A program made the translations under genes and the position numbers. Shown piece by piece: positions 1 through 7,520 of a stretch of 11,975 bases of DNA. Numbering within the stretch: position 1 is the stretch's first letter; every line of letters begins with the position of its first letter. The notes beneath the pieces were generated by a model. That model ran no database searches and had not been told where the DNA came from. It saw only the letters and a program-made list of their open reading frames with translations. The DNA is from Gammaproteobacteria bacterium (GTDB taxonomy: Bacteria; Pseudomonadota; Gammaproteobacteria; Competibacterales; Competibacteraceae). The stretch spans positions 1 through 11,975 of the forward strand of contig JAIFNF010000108.1 of the NCBI GenBank assembly GCA_020047885.1, given 5' to 3'.

Positions 1-954
1 ATCCAGAAGTGGTATGGCAACCCGCGGCCTGGCCATCAACAGTTCGCCGAGGCGCTGCACGCCGGCCACACCGAGGCCACCGGCGCGCGGGAACTGCTGC
101 TGGCGTTGCTGAACGATCCGGAACAACCCGGCATCGCCCGCGCCAGCGGATTGGCGCTGCTGGGCGAGCGGCTCGAACCGCAGACCTTCGCGGCGATCCG
201 CCCCTTGTTGACCGATCCCGATCCGCTGGTGCGGAGCGCGGCGGCGCGGGCGCTGGAGGGGCTGCCGCCGGAATTGAAGGTCCAACATCTGCTGCCGCTG
301 CTCGACGACCCCGTGCGGCAGGTGCGGATCGACGCGGCGCGAACGCTGGCGGCGGTATCCAAGGAAATGCTGACCGAGAACCAACGGTTGGCGGTCGAAC
401 GGGGCATCGGGGAATACCTCGCCGCCGAAACGACCAACGCCGACCGCCCGGAGTCGCACCTCAACATTGGGCTGATCCACGTCGCTCAGGGCCACGTCGC
501 TCAGGCGGAAACCGCCTACCGCGCCGCTCTGGACCGGCAACCGGACTTCACTCAGGCGGCGGTCAATCTCGCCGACCTGTACCGCATTCAGGGGCGCGAC
601 GCGGACGGTGAAAAGACGCTACGCCAGGCATTGGCGCGCGATCCGCAGAACGCCGCCGCGCACCATGCGCTGGGGCTGTTGCTGATCCGCCAGCAACGAC
701 TGCCGGAGGCCCTGACCGCGCTGGCCGAAGCCGCCCGGCTGGGCAGCGACACCCCCCGCTACGGTTATGTGTACGCCGTGGCGCTGAACAGCGCCGGCCA
801 GGGTGCGAAAGCGATCCAGACGCTGGAAACAGTGCTGGCGAAGCATCCCAACGACCACGATTCCCTCCTGGCGCTGGTGGCGTTCCAGCGCGACGCGGCG
901 CGGTGCGCCGCAGTCCCGAACGGGTGCGATTATTCATCAAGATTAAGAGATTAG
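1..954 (+). CDS. HEAT/TPR-repeat protein, C-terminal part (probable multihaem cytochrome c-TPR protein)
   Basis: The reading frame is open from the first base, so the N-terminus lies outside the window; 317 residues are visible. Residues about 31-115 form three HEAT-like helical pairs (for example DPDPLVRSAAARALEGLP and DDPVRQVRIDAARTLAAV). From about residue 150 there are three to four TPR units, with repeats such as AETAYRAALDRQP and EALTALAEAARLG. This HEAT-then-TPR order, and the wording of the repeats, match from memory the C-terminal half of periplasmic proteins whose N-terminal half carries several CXXCH haem sites. No CXXCH is visible here, so the cytochrome part is inference. Such repeats serve protein binding. 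After FQRDA (about codon 300) the last TPR stops matching its family and the protein ends in an unrelated cysteine-containing tail, which suggests a frameshift or a junction. The neighbouring sulfatase gene is convergent. Coding status is secure; the product name is moderate. Confidence 0.85.
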   Translation: MQKWYGNPRPGHQQFAEALHAGHTEATGARELLLALLNDPEQPGIARASGLALLGERLEPQTFAAIRPLLTDPDPLVRSAAARALEGLPPELKVQHLLPLLDDPVRQVRIDAARTLAAVSKEMLTENQRLAVERGIGEYLAAETTNADRPESHLNIGLIHVAQGHVAQAETAYRAALDRQPDFTQAAVNLADLYRIQGRDADGEKTLRQALARDPQNAAAHHALGLLLIRQQRLPEALTALAEAARLGSDTPRYGYVYAVALNSAGQGAKAIQTLETVLAKHPNDHDSLLALVAFQRDAARCAAVPNGCDYSSRLRD

Positions 955-1023
955 GACTTACCCACTGACAGGAGATGGAAATCCGTATCGTTTGTCAGCA
1001 TATCCGAAACGGCTGGGGGTTGC
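955..1023. other. short convergent intergenic region with weak inverted repeat
   Basis: These 69 bases separate the stop codons of two convergent genes. CTGACA (965-970) and TGTCAG (993-998) form a 6-bp inverted repeat with a 22-base loop, too weak to call a terminator. The stretch around 950-965 (TTAGGACTTACCCACTGA) resembles, from memory, ends of dispersed elements seen in other genomes, but no matching second end was found within the window. Confidence 0.3.
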
Positions 1024-3162
1024 TCAATCAGCCCGACAATTCCGTCCCAGATTCAGCCGGATGATCGATTCATCGTCCGCGTTGGTCAGCCCATCGATAT
1101 TGAGATCATAGACGCTCGAAAGGCCATGCGACTCGCTGTAGAAACGCCAGTCGTCGAGGTCTTTCTGGTCAACAACCAAGTCAATATTACCGTCACCCGG
1201 GCATGCCGGTTGCGATGCCAGGATCGTCGCCAGTTGCGACGATAGCGCGTTGTAGTTTTGTTGCTGATCGGGAGTCAGATTATCAAGCGGCAGCTCGGCA
1301 CCCGCTACGTCCAGCTTGGGTTTCGGAACGGCCTCATTGATCTCGTAAAACTCGGTGGTCGTTGTGTCAACGCACGGCTGCGCCTGAGAGACATATTCCT
1401 TCATGGAATTTTGCACGATTTTGTAACGATCATTGCGAATCCCAATCGCCGTCAGCGGGCTGATGTCGTAGGGTACCTCTCCTTTGGCGACGAGGAAGGC
1501 ATCGACCTCGCAGCAATACTTGAACCCCTCCGGCGGTGCGCCAGCGGTGATCGGCGCGTCGAGACCCGTCCCCCACCATGTCCCGTTGTTGTCCTCGCAG
1601 ACGCCCTTGGTGACCGGGATGTGCGTACAGGTGCTGCTGATGGTGCAAGGGCCGTTGATAGCGCCATTGACCTGCAAATTCGGGCCGACTTGGGTGAAGT
1701 TCCACGGGCGGAGGCCAGGCTGGCCGGGGTTACGCAAATACGGCAGCATGGACACCGCGTCAATGGGGCGCGGGACCGCCTGCTGGACATCCTCGATCCC
1801 GGCGATTTCGGCGAACAGCGCATAGAGGTCAGCAATGTTCACCATCTGCGAAATAACCCGGTCCGGGTTCTCCACCAGCGGCCCGGCGACGATCAATGGC
1901 ACCCAAACGCCGGTCTGATACGCGGAGCCCTTGGCGCGGGAAGCGTCGAAAGGGAGCTTGACAGTTTGACCGAGGCTGCCATTGTCGCCCAGGACAATCA
2001 CCATCGTGTTGGTGCGCTGCGGCTGATAAAGCAAATGACCGTCCTGGTCGTACTCCGCGAGACCCGTCTTCACCAGCAGGCGACCCAATTCAGCGTCAAT
2101 CGACTCGATCATCAGATTCGACACCACGCGCTGCGCCCCGATATTGGCGCAGTCCAGAGCGCTACTTTCGACGTTGCCGGTCTGCGCCGCATTGACCGGC
2201 GGTTGCATCAGTGGCGTGTGATCCGACGCAAAGCTGACCGTGGCCATCCACGGTCGCTGATCGGGACGTTGATTAATCCATTGGATCGCCTCATTAACGG
2301 CCACCGTCGCGCGGAATTGTCGCGCCCGGGGATCGGTAGGCGGAACCCGCTTAACCGAACCATCCGGGTAGTTGTAGACCAGCGGCGACACATAGTGGCC
2401 ATTGAGCGTATCGAAATTCAGATAGCCGGGTCGCGGCGTCTGGCAGATCTTATCGGGATCGAAAATACCGCCCTGATCCCGGCAGGTGCGTCCGGGCGGA
2501 ACCGGGTCGCTGCTCGCAAGCGTGTGGCAAGCGCCATCCGCCATGTAGCAGGCCCCTGAATCTGCGCCGTTAGCGCTCGCTCCGGGTACGAAGCCGCAGG
2601 AGTAGGATTTCCCGTCGATAGCGACGCCGCCGGCGGTTTTGTCAATCGAGGACGGATCGCCGGTCTCGTCCAGCCAGCCCGCAAAGTAGTTCCAGCCCAG
2701 GTTGTAGGGCGCGGCATAGCCGGCTGGATCATTGCCTTGAAGGGCAAGGTGGAATTTGCCGAACAGGGCGTTCTCGTACCCCTGCTTCGCCAGCAGCTTC
2801 GGCGCGGTCATTTCGTAGGGCGAAACCATGGAGTTCGCCAGGTCAGCAGGACCCAGCGCACCCTGGACGTTGGTGCGGAACGGAAAGCGGGCATCAAAAA
2901 ATACCGCCCGGCTGGTGGTGCAGGCCGGCATCGACCAAGTGTTGCTGAAGCGGAGTCCGGTGTCGGCAATCTGTGCGATGTTCGGCGTACTGGGTGGCGT
3001 CTCGCTGCCGTAGCCGAAGATCTGCATCTGGTCGATGCCGACGTCGTCCATAATGACGAACAGGATGTTCGGCCTGGAGCTGGGCGCTGCATCTTCGTCC
3101 CCTCCGCACCCAGACTGAACCAAAGCCAATAGCCCGATTGCCATCACTGTTGCAATTTTCAT
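1024..3162 (-). CDS. secreted lipoprotein sulfatase (alkaline-phosphatase superfamily) with dockerin-like C-terminus
   Basis: This is a sulfatase-family hydrolase (Sulfatase domain, PF00884-type) predicted to cleave sulfate esters outside the cytoplasm. The chosen ATG at 3162 gives 712 residues, has an AAAGGA ribosome site 8 bases upstream and starts directly with a signal peptide ending in a lipobox-like QSGC (Cys19). Metal and active-site positions are present: Asp39-Asp40 (MDD), Cys81 in CTTSR, Lys136 and His138 in GKFH, His315 in SDHTP, Asp393-Asn394 in LGDNG, and Lys411 in AKGSAYQTG. The Cys site departs from the usual CxPSR: Pro is replaced by Thr, and the following T-G-R is D-A-R. Two cysteine-rich segments (about 200-240 and 504-551) suggest disulfides. 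Residues about 655-710 carry two DxNxDG-like calcium loops, as in dockerin type I repeats. An upstream in-frame GTG at 3192 is less likely to be the start. The substrate cannot be told. Confidence 0.92.
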   Translation of the reverse strand: MKIATVMAIGLLALVQSGCGGDEDAAPSSRPNILFVIMDDVGIDQMQIFGYGSETPPSTPNIAQIADTGLRFSNTWSMPACTTSRAVFFDARFPFRTNVQGALGPADLANSMVSPYEMTAPKLLAKQGYENALFGKFHLALQGNDPAGYAAPYNLGWNYFAGWLDETGDPSSIDKTAGGVAIDGKSYSCGFVPGASANGADSGACYMADGACHTLASSDPVPPGRTCRDQGGIFDPDKICQTPRPGYLNFDTLNGHYVSPLVYNYPDGSVKRVPPTDPRARQFRATVAVNEAIQWINQRPDQRPWMATVSFASDHTPLMQPPVNAAQTGNVESSALDCANIGAQRVVSNLMIESIDAELGRLLVKTGLAEYDQDGHLLYQPQRTNTMVIVLGDNGSLGQTVKLPFDASRAKGSAYQTGVWVPLIVAGPLVENPDRVISQMVNIADLYALFAEIAGIEDVQQAVPRPIDAVSMLPYLRNPGQPGLRPWNFTQVGPNLQVNGAINGPCTISSTCTHIPVTKGVCEDNNGTWWGTGLDAPITAGAPPEGFKYCCEVDAFLVAKGEVPYDISPLTAIGIRNDRYKIVQNSMKEYVSQAQPCVDTTTTEFYEINEAVPKPKLDVAGAELPLDNLTPDQQQNYNALSSQLATILASQPACPGDGNIDLVVDQKDLDDWRFYSESHGLSSVYDLNIDGLTNADDESIIRLNLGRNCRAD

Positions 3163-3170
3163 CAATAGTT

Positions 3171-3176
3171 TCCTTT
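3171..3176 (-). promoter_or_regulatory. ribosome binding site deciding the sulfatase start
   Basis: On the minus strand AAAGGA lies 8 bases before the ATG at 3162. No comparable site precedes the in-frame GTG at 3192. The ATG also puts the signal peptide at the very N-terminus. Confidence 0.65.
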
Positions 3177-3197
3177 TTCCCGAACCTTTCACATTCG

Positions 3198-3203
3198 ATT
3201 ATA
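3198..3203 (-). promoter_or_regulatory. -10 promoter element for the sulfatase gene
   Basis: A perfect minus-strand TATAAT sits 35 bases upstream of the ATG at 3162. Transcription starting about 7 bases downstream would begin near 3191, on top of the alternative GTG, which further favours the ATG. No convincing -35 hexamer is seen at 16-18 bases, so the promoter may be weak or activator-dependent. The region is shared with the divergent channel gene, for which I see no clear promoter. Confidence 0.45.
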
Positions 3204-3278
3204 GACGCCCAGTGATTCAATATTCCGTAAAGTGGGCAGACATTCTGAAAAGTAACCACAATCCATAGAGAAAATCGC

Positions 3279-5042
3279 ATGTTGAAATTTCAATCGGTTA
3301 TCCATCGAGTTCACGGGCTACTGATTCTGCTGATCTTATGCAGCATGGCCGGAATCGCGCGCGGTCAGGAGCCAACGCATCCTCTCCAGCCCCCGGATCG
3401 CTCAAGCCCGCGCGCCACGTTAAAAACCTTCCTCAGTTCCGGCGACGCCTTGAGCGCTTTCCTGGCTGGTGGATACCTGACCTCTCCCTCGCGCACGGAA
3501 TTTCAGCGCCTGATTTTGCTGGGGGAACCCCTGGTGCAATGTCTGGATCTGAGCGAGATGCCGCCGGCACCGGCGGTTCGCCTTAAAGCCAGTCGGGTGG
3601 TCGCCATCGCCTTGTATGAGACGTTGAGCCGGATTCCACTGCCAGCGTTCGAGGACATCCCCGACGCTGATCAAATCAACCGCCTTACTGGAACTAATGC
3701 GGTGCGCTGGGTCATCCCGCACACCGAAATTGCCCTCGTCCGCGTCCAGAGCGGACCACGCACTGGCGAATTTCTGTTCAGCGCCGAAGCCGTAGCCCAT
3801 GCCAGCGAATACTACGAGCGGGTCAGTAAATTGCCTTATACCCGTCCGATCCCTCTGGAAAACGTGCGCGAAATCCTGTTCAGCAGCGGAGGCTGGCTGA
3901 TTCCCTACGTTTGGACGCAATCGCTGCCGACGTGGCTCAAGACCCCACTGGCTAACCAGCCCGCCTGGAAGTGGATCGCTTTAGTTCTAAGCCTGGGGAT
4001 CTTTGTCGTGTTGCTGCGATGGACCTATCGTCTGTCGCACTGCGGCGGCAACGAACATCCATTCCTGCAAGCGTTGGCGCAATCGGCGTTGCCCGCGTTC
4101 TTGCTGATCGCAACCCCCGTTATGGCCTATTTAGCGCTCGTTCAAATCAACCTAACCAGCAACGTGGCCAGTGTGGTCGGATTGATCGTGACCGCCATCA
4201 TGTTTTTGGCCTGCGCGTGGATCGCATGGCGGATCGCTCCGGTCATCGCTGAAGCGATCATCGCCTCGCCCAGAATTCCGACGGAGAGCCTCGACGCCCA
4301 TCTCATCCGCATCAGCACCCGCCTGCTGGGAATCGTGGCCGCAGCAGGGTTACTGGTCGTGGGCGCGGACTGGCTGGGTCTTCCCCTGTACGGCATCATC
4401 ACCGGACTGGGCGTCGGCGGCCTGGCGGTGGCGCTGGCGGCCCGGCCAACGCTGGAAAATTTGATCGGTGGCCTGAACCTGTTCGCGGACAAGCCCATCA
4501 AGGTGGGCGACTCGTGCAAGTACGGAACCGAAGTGGGGACTATTGAAGCCATTGGGATGCGCTCGACGCGGATTAGGGGCAAAGACCGCGCCCTGACCAC
4601 CGTTCCCAACGCGATGCTTGCGACGATACCGGTCGTGAATTTTACGCAACGCGACCAGATGTTGATCCAGTGCGTGATGGGCGTTCGCTGCGAAACCCGC
4701 CCGGAGCAACTCCGTTATTTGCTCGTCAAAATCCGGGAGTTGCTCTTGGGCTATCCGCGCATCCAACCGGAATCGGCGCAGGCGCGATTCATCGGCTTTG
4801 GAGCCAGCTCGCTGGACATTGAGATATCCGCTTATGTGATGACCCAGGACTCGGCGGAATTTACGAGCCTCCGGGAAGATATATTTCTGCGAATCATGGA
4901 CATCGTGGAGCAAAGCGGAACCGGATTAGCCTTTCCATCCCAGACGCTGTATTTCGCCCGTGACAGCGGCCTGGACGCCAGCCGAACCGAGGCCGCGAAA
5001 GCCCAGGTGCGCCAGTGGCGGGATGCCGGCAACTTGCCGTAG
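3279..5042 (+). CDS. MscS-family mechanosensitive ion channel with N-terminal periplasmic domain
   Basis: This inner-membrane channel of the small-conductance mechanosensitive family should open on membrane tension and release solutes in hypo-osmotic shock. The 587 residues begin with a signal peptide (hydrophobic about 12-27, cleavage near ARGQ). A soluble, presumably periplasmic segment (about 30-222) follows; it starts with SSPRATLKTFL, a motif I associate with this subfamily. Membrane segments lie near 230-248, 267-289, 297-319 and 347-364. The pore helix TM3 is at about 369-388 (GLGVGGLAVALAARPT), followed by NLIGGLNLFADKPIKVGD, the diagnostic TM3-to-beta-domain junction. The beta domain (about 405-460) and the C-terminal alpha/beta domain follow to about 560. 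It is larger than E. coli MscS (286 aa). The ATG at 3279 has only a weak GAG site (3268-3270). It is transcribed away from the sulfatase, and a shared function is not implied. Confidence 0.93.
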   Translation: MLKFQSVIHRVHGLLILLILCSMAGIARGQEPTHPLQPPDRSSPRATLKTFLSSGDALSAFLAGGYLTSPSRTEFQRLILLGEPLVQCLDLSEMPPAPAVRLKASRVVAIALYETLSRIPLPAFEDIPDADQINRLTGTNAVRWVIPHTEIALVRVQSGPRTGEFLFSAEAVAHASEYYERVSKLPYTRPIPLENVREILFSSGGWLIPYVWTQSLPTWLKTPLANQPAWKWIALVLSLGIFVVLLRWTYRLSHCGGNEHPFLQALAQSALPAFLLIATPVMAYLALVQINLTSNVASVVGLIVTAIMFLACAWIAWRIAPVIAEAIIASPRIPTESLDAHLIRISTRLLGIVAAAGLLVVGADWLGLPLYGIITGLGVGGLAVALAARPTLENLIGGLNLFADKPIKVGDSCKYGTEVGTIEAIGMRSTRIRGKDRALTTVPNAMLATIPVVNFTQRDQMLIQCVMGVRCETRPEQLRYLLVKIRELLLGYPRIQPESAQARFIGFGASSLDIEISAYVMTQDSAEFTSLREDIFLRIMDIVEQSGTGLAFPSQTLYFARDSGLDASRTEAAKAQVRQWRDAGNLP

Positions 5043-5046
5043 CTGC

Positions 5047-5075
5047 GGTTGCCCGGTCGAGCCGTCCGGGCAACC
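5047..5075 (+). terminator. perfect 10-bp inverted repeat after the channel gene, possible terminator
   Basis: GGTTGCCCGG (5047-5056) and CCGGGCAACC (5066-5075) pair perfectly around a 9-base loop, starting 5 bases after the channel stop codon. No T-run follows, so it is not a textbook intrinsic terminator. It could still terminate or stabilise the mRNA, or attenuate read-through into the downstream phospholipase gene. Confidence 0.5.
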
Positions 5076-5151
5076 CGGATGTCAATGAGCTAGAATCACT
5101 GGGTTTCCCAACCCCCTCTACCTCTACCCACCTGATTCTTACGAAATCACC

Positions 5152-7368
5152 ATGAGACGAACACTGCTCACCCTGCTCGCTACCGTACTCGCCGCCCTGT
5201 CCCTGGCGGCGTCCTGGACTCCTGCGGCGGCCGCTGACCGCGCCCCCCCGAACCATCCCCGGATCGGTCTGGTGCTGAGCGGGGGCGGAGCCCGAGGTTC
5301 GGCCCATATCGGCGTGCTCAAGATCCTGGAGGAACTGCGCATTCCCATCCATGTGGTGGTGGGAACCAGCATGGGTTCTCTGGTGGGCGGAGCCTACGCG
5401 GCGGGACTCTCGCCGGAGGTGCTGGAACAGCGGGTCACTCAGGTCGACTGGAACGTCCTTTTCAACGACGACCCGCCACGCAAGGATTGGCCGGCGCGCC
5501 GCAAGCAAGCGTCCGAGAGTCCGACCTTCGACTTCACCGTCGGGGTGCGTGACGGCAACCTCAAACTGCCCAAGGGTGCCATCGCCGGTCAGCAGGTTCA
5601 GTTGTTTTTCAATGACCTGGTCAAGGGTGCGGAGACGGTTCAACGCTTCGACGACCTCCCGATCCCCTTCCGGGCCGTGGCCACCAACCTGGAAAACGGC
5701 GAGATGGCGGTCTTCGATCACGGGCCGTTGCCGGTCGCCATGCGTGCCAGCATGTCGGTGCCGGGCTTGTTCGCGCCGATGGAATGGGAAGACCGCCTCT
5801 ACGTGGACGGGGGGCTGGTTCGCAACCTGCCCATCGACGTCGCCCGGCGTCTGGGCGTGGACGTCATCATCGCCGTCAACCTGGGATCCGGGTATCTCCC
5901 CCGCGACCAGCTCGGCAACATTCTCGGCGTGACCGGCCAGATGATCGCAATCCTGACCGAGCAGAATGTCCAGGCCTCGCTCCAACAGATCGACCCCAAA
6001 CGCGACGTGCTGATCGCCCCGGATCTGGGCGACATTACCGCTGGCGATTTTGCCCGCGCCGCGGAGGCCATCGCTACCGGGGTGACGGCCGCCCGTAAGG
6101 CGGCTCCCCAGCTTGCCCGCTACAGCGTGAGCGAGACCGAGTACTTCGCCTGGCAGCGCGAGCGCTTCGGCCCCGGCCAGCCGGCGCAACAAGTCGGTGA
6201 GGTTCAGATTGCGGGTCTTGAGCGCGTGAACCCCGGAGTCTTCGAGGGTCTGGTCGAGGCTCAGCAGGGTCAACCACTGGATCGCGCCCGGTTGGAAAAG
6301 GATATTCAGGAAAACTACGGTCATGGCGACTACGAACGCATCAGCTACCACTTCCAGCCGCGGTCGGATGGCAGCGACCTGCTCATCGTCAACGCGGTGG
6401 AGAAGGCCTGGGGTCCCGGCTATCTGGGCTTTGGACTCGGCCTGTCAACAGATGGTCAGGGCGATAGCCGTTTCGGCCTGCGCGCCACCTACGACCAAAC
6501 CTGGATCAACTCACTCGGGGCCGAGGTGGGCGTCGACCTGACGCTGGGCAATGCCCCAAGGTTGCTCGCTGAGTTCTACCAACCTTTTAGCCTCGACCGG
6601 ACGGCCTTCGTTGCCCCCTACCTGGACCTCGGCCTGAGTCCGGACAGCGTCTTCGTCTCCGACCAACGGGTGGCGCGCTACGACGTGGTGCGCACACGCC
6701 TCGGTGCGGACTTCGGCACCACCACGCTGCGCGGGACTGAGCTACGGATCGGGCCCTACTACGGGCAGACTGAATTAAGCATCGATACCGGGGCACTCCT
6801 GCTCCCGGAGGGGCGGGTGACCGACACCGGGGTGCGTGTTCGCGCGCTCTATGACACCCTCGACAGCGCCGCGGTCCCGCGCTCGGGGAGCCGGGTGTTC
6901 CTGGAGGTGCAAAATCCGCTGGAGGATCTCGGGGCGGACGTCCAATACACCCGGGCTTTCCTTAGCGCGACCACCGCCTACAGCTTTGGAGCCAACACCC
7001 TCGCCTTGAAAGTCAAGGGGGGCAGCAGCTTCGGCGAACAGATGCCCTATTACGACCAATTCCCCCTGGGCGGCTTCCTCAATCTCTCCGGCTACGCCAA
7101 CGGGCAGTTCCGTGGCAATGACATGGCCTTTGCCGGTCTGGCCTATTACCGCCAGATCGCTGCGCTGCCCCCGCCCATCGGTTGGTTGTCGGAAGGCGTG
7201 ATCCGCAACCCTGACACCGGCGAGAACGTGATCCTGAGTCCCGAGCAGGACGGCTACGGTGCGAGTGTTTTCTTCGGTTCGGATACCTGGATCGGCCCGG
7301 CCTTCCTGGGACTCGGGCTGTCGGGATCGGGCGAGAGTTCGATCTATGTGCTGATCGGGAAGCCCTGA
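5152..7368 (+). CDS. patatin-like phospholipase with POTRA and outer-membrane barrel (type Vd secretion, PlpD-like)
   Basis: The 738 residues start with a signal peptide (about 1-28, ending AAAA-D). A patatin domain follows (about 36-320), with the oxyanion loop GGGARG (44-49), the nucleophile motif GTSMG (Ser73) and the catalytic aspartate in DGG (Asp219). These form the Ser-Asp dyad of patatin lipid acyl hydrolases. About 345-417 looks like one POTRA domain. The rest (about 420-738) alternates polar and hydrophobic residues and resembles an Omp85/BamA-type surface-antigen barrel. This order defines type Vd autotransporters such as PlpD of Pseudomonas and FplA of Fusobacterium, whose lipase faces the exterior or is released. 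The protein ends in IYVLIGKP and lacks the aromatic last residue common in outer-membrane barrels. The ATG at 5152 has no strong ribosome site. It is probably transcribed separately from the channel gene 109 bases upstream. Confidence 0.93.
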   Translation: MRRTLLTLLATVLAALSLAASWTPAAAADRAPPNHPRIGLVLSGGGARGSAHIGVLKILEELRIPIHVVVGTSMGSLVGGAYAAGLSPEVLEQRVTQVDWNVLFNDDPPRKDWPARRKQASESPTFDFTVGVRDGNLKLPKGAIAGQQVQLFFNDLVKGAETVQRFDDLPIPFRAVATNLENGEMAVFDHGPLPVAMRASMSVPGLFAPMEWEDRLYVDGGLVRNLPIDVARRLGVDVIIAVNLGSGYLPRDQLGNILGVTGQMIAILTEQNVQASLQQIDPKRDVLIAPDLGDITAGDFARAAEAIATGVTAARKAAPQLARYSVSETEYFAWQRERFGPGQPAQQVGEVQIAGLERVNPGVFEGLVEAQQGQPLDRARLEKDIQENYGHGDYERISYHFQPRSDGSDLLIVNAVEKAWGPGYLGFGLGLSTDGQGDSRFGLRATYDQTWINSLGAEVGVDLTLGNAPRLLAEFYQPFSLDRTAFVAPYLDLGLSPDSVFVSDQRVARYDVVRTRLGADFGTTTLRGTELRIGPYYGQTELSIDTGALLLPEGRVTDTGVRVRALYDTLDSAAVPRSGSRVFLEVQNPLEDLGADVQYTRAFLSATTAYSFGANTLALKVKGGSSFGEQMPYYDQFPLGGFLNLSGYANGQFRGNDMAFAGLAYYRQIAALPPPIGWLSEGVIRNPDTGENVILSPEQDGYGASVFFGSDTWIGPAFLGLGLSGSGESSIYVLIGKP

Positions 7369-7389
7369 AACGCGCCGACGGCATCCGGA

Positions 7390-7413
7390 CGGCGGGGAGG
7401 CGACTTCCCGCCG
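7390..7413 (+). terminator. GC-rich hairpin after the phospholipase gene, possible terminator
   Basis: CGGCGGG (7390-7396) and CCCGCCG (7407-7413) make a 7-bp all-GC stem with a 10-base loop, 21 bases past the phospholipase stop codon. No T-run follows, so termination is an inference from position only. Confidence 0.4.
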
Positions 7414-7520
7414 CGTTATCCAGGCGGCTGATACCATTGGCATTCGCAACGTGCGAACTCAGGCGATTTCCTGAAAAGAGGATACCCGATTGGATCCCCA
7501 CACCAGCCAAACGTGAGAAT

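Noticed and set aside
1258..2559. 433-residue plus-strand open frame
   Set aside because: It lies antisense within the sulfatase, whose motifs are clear; the antisense frame is rich in Arg/His with no recognisable domain.
3163..3192. GTG start giving the sulfatase ten more residues
   Set aside because: No ribosome site precedes it, it would push the signal peptide inward, and the likely transcription start coincides with it.
4894..6351. 485-residue minus-strand open frame
   Set aside because: It overlaps the end of the channel gene and the phospholipase catalytic domain in antisense; low-complexity composition typical of high-GC shadow frames.
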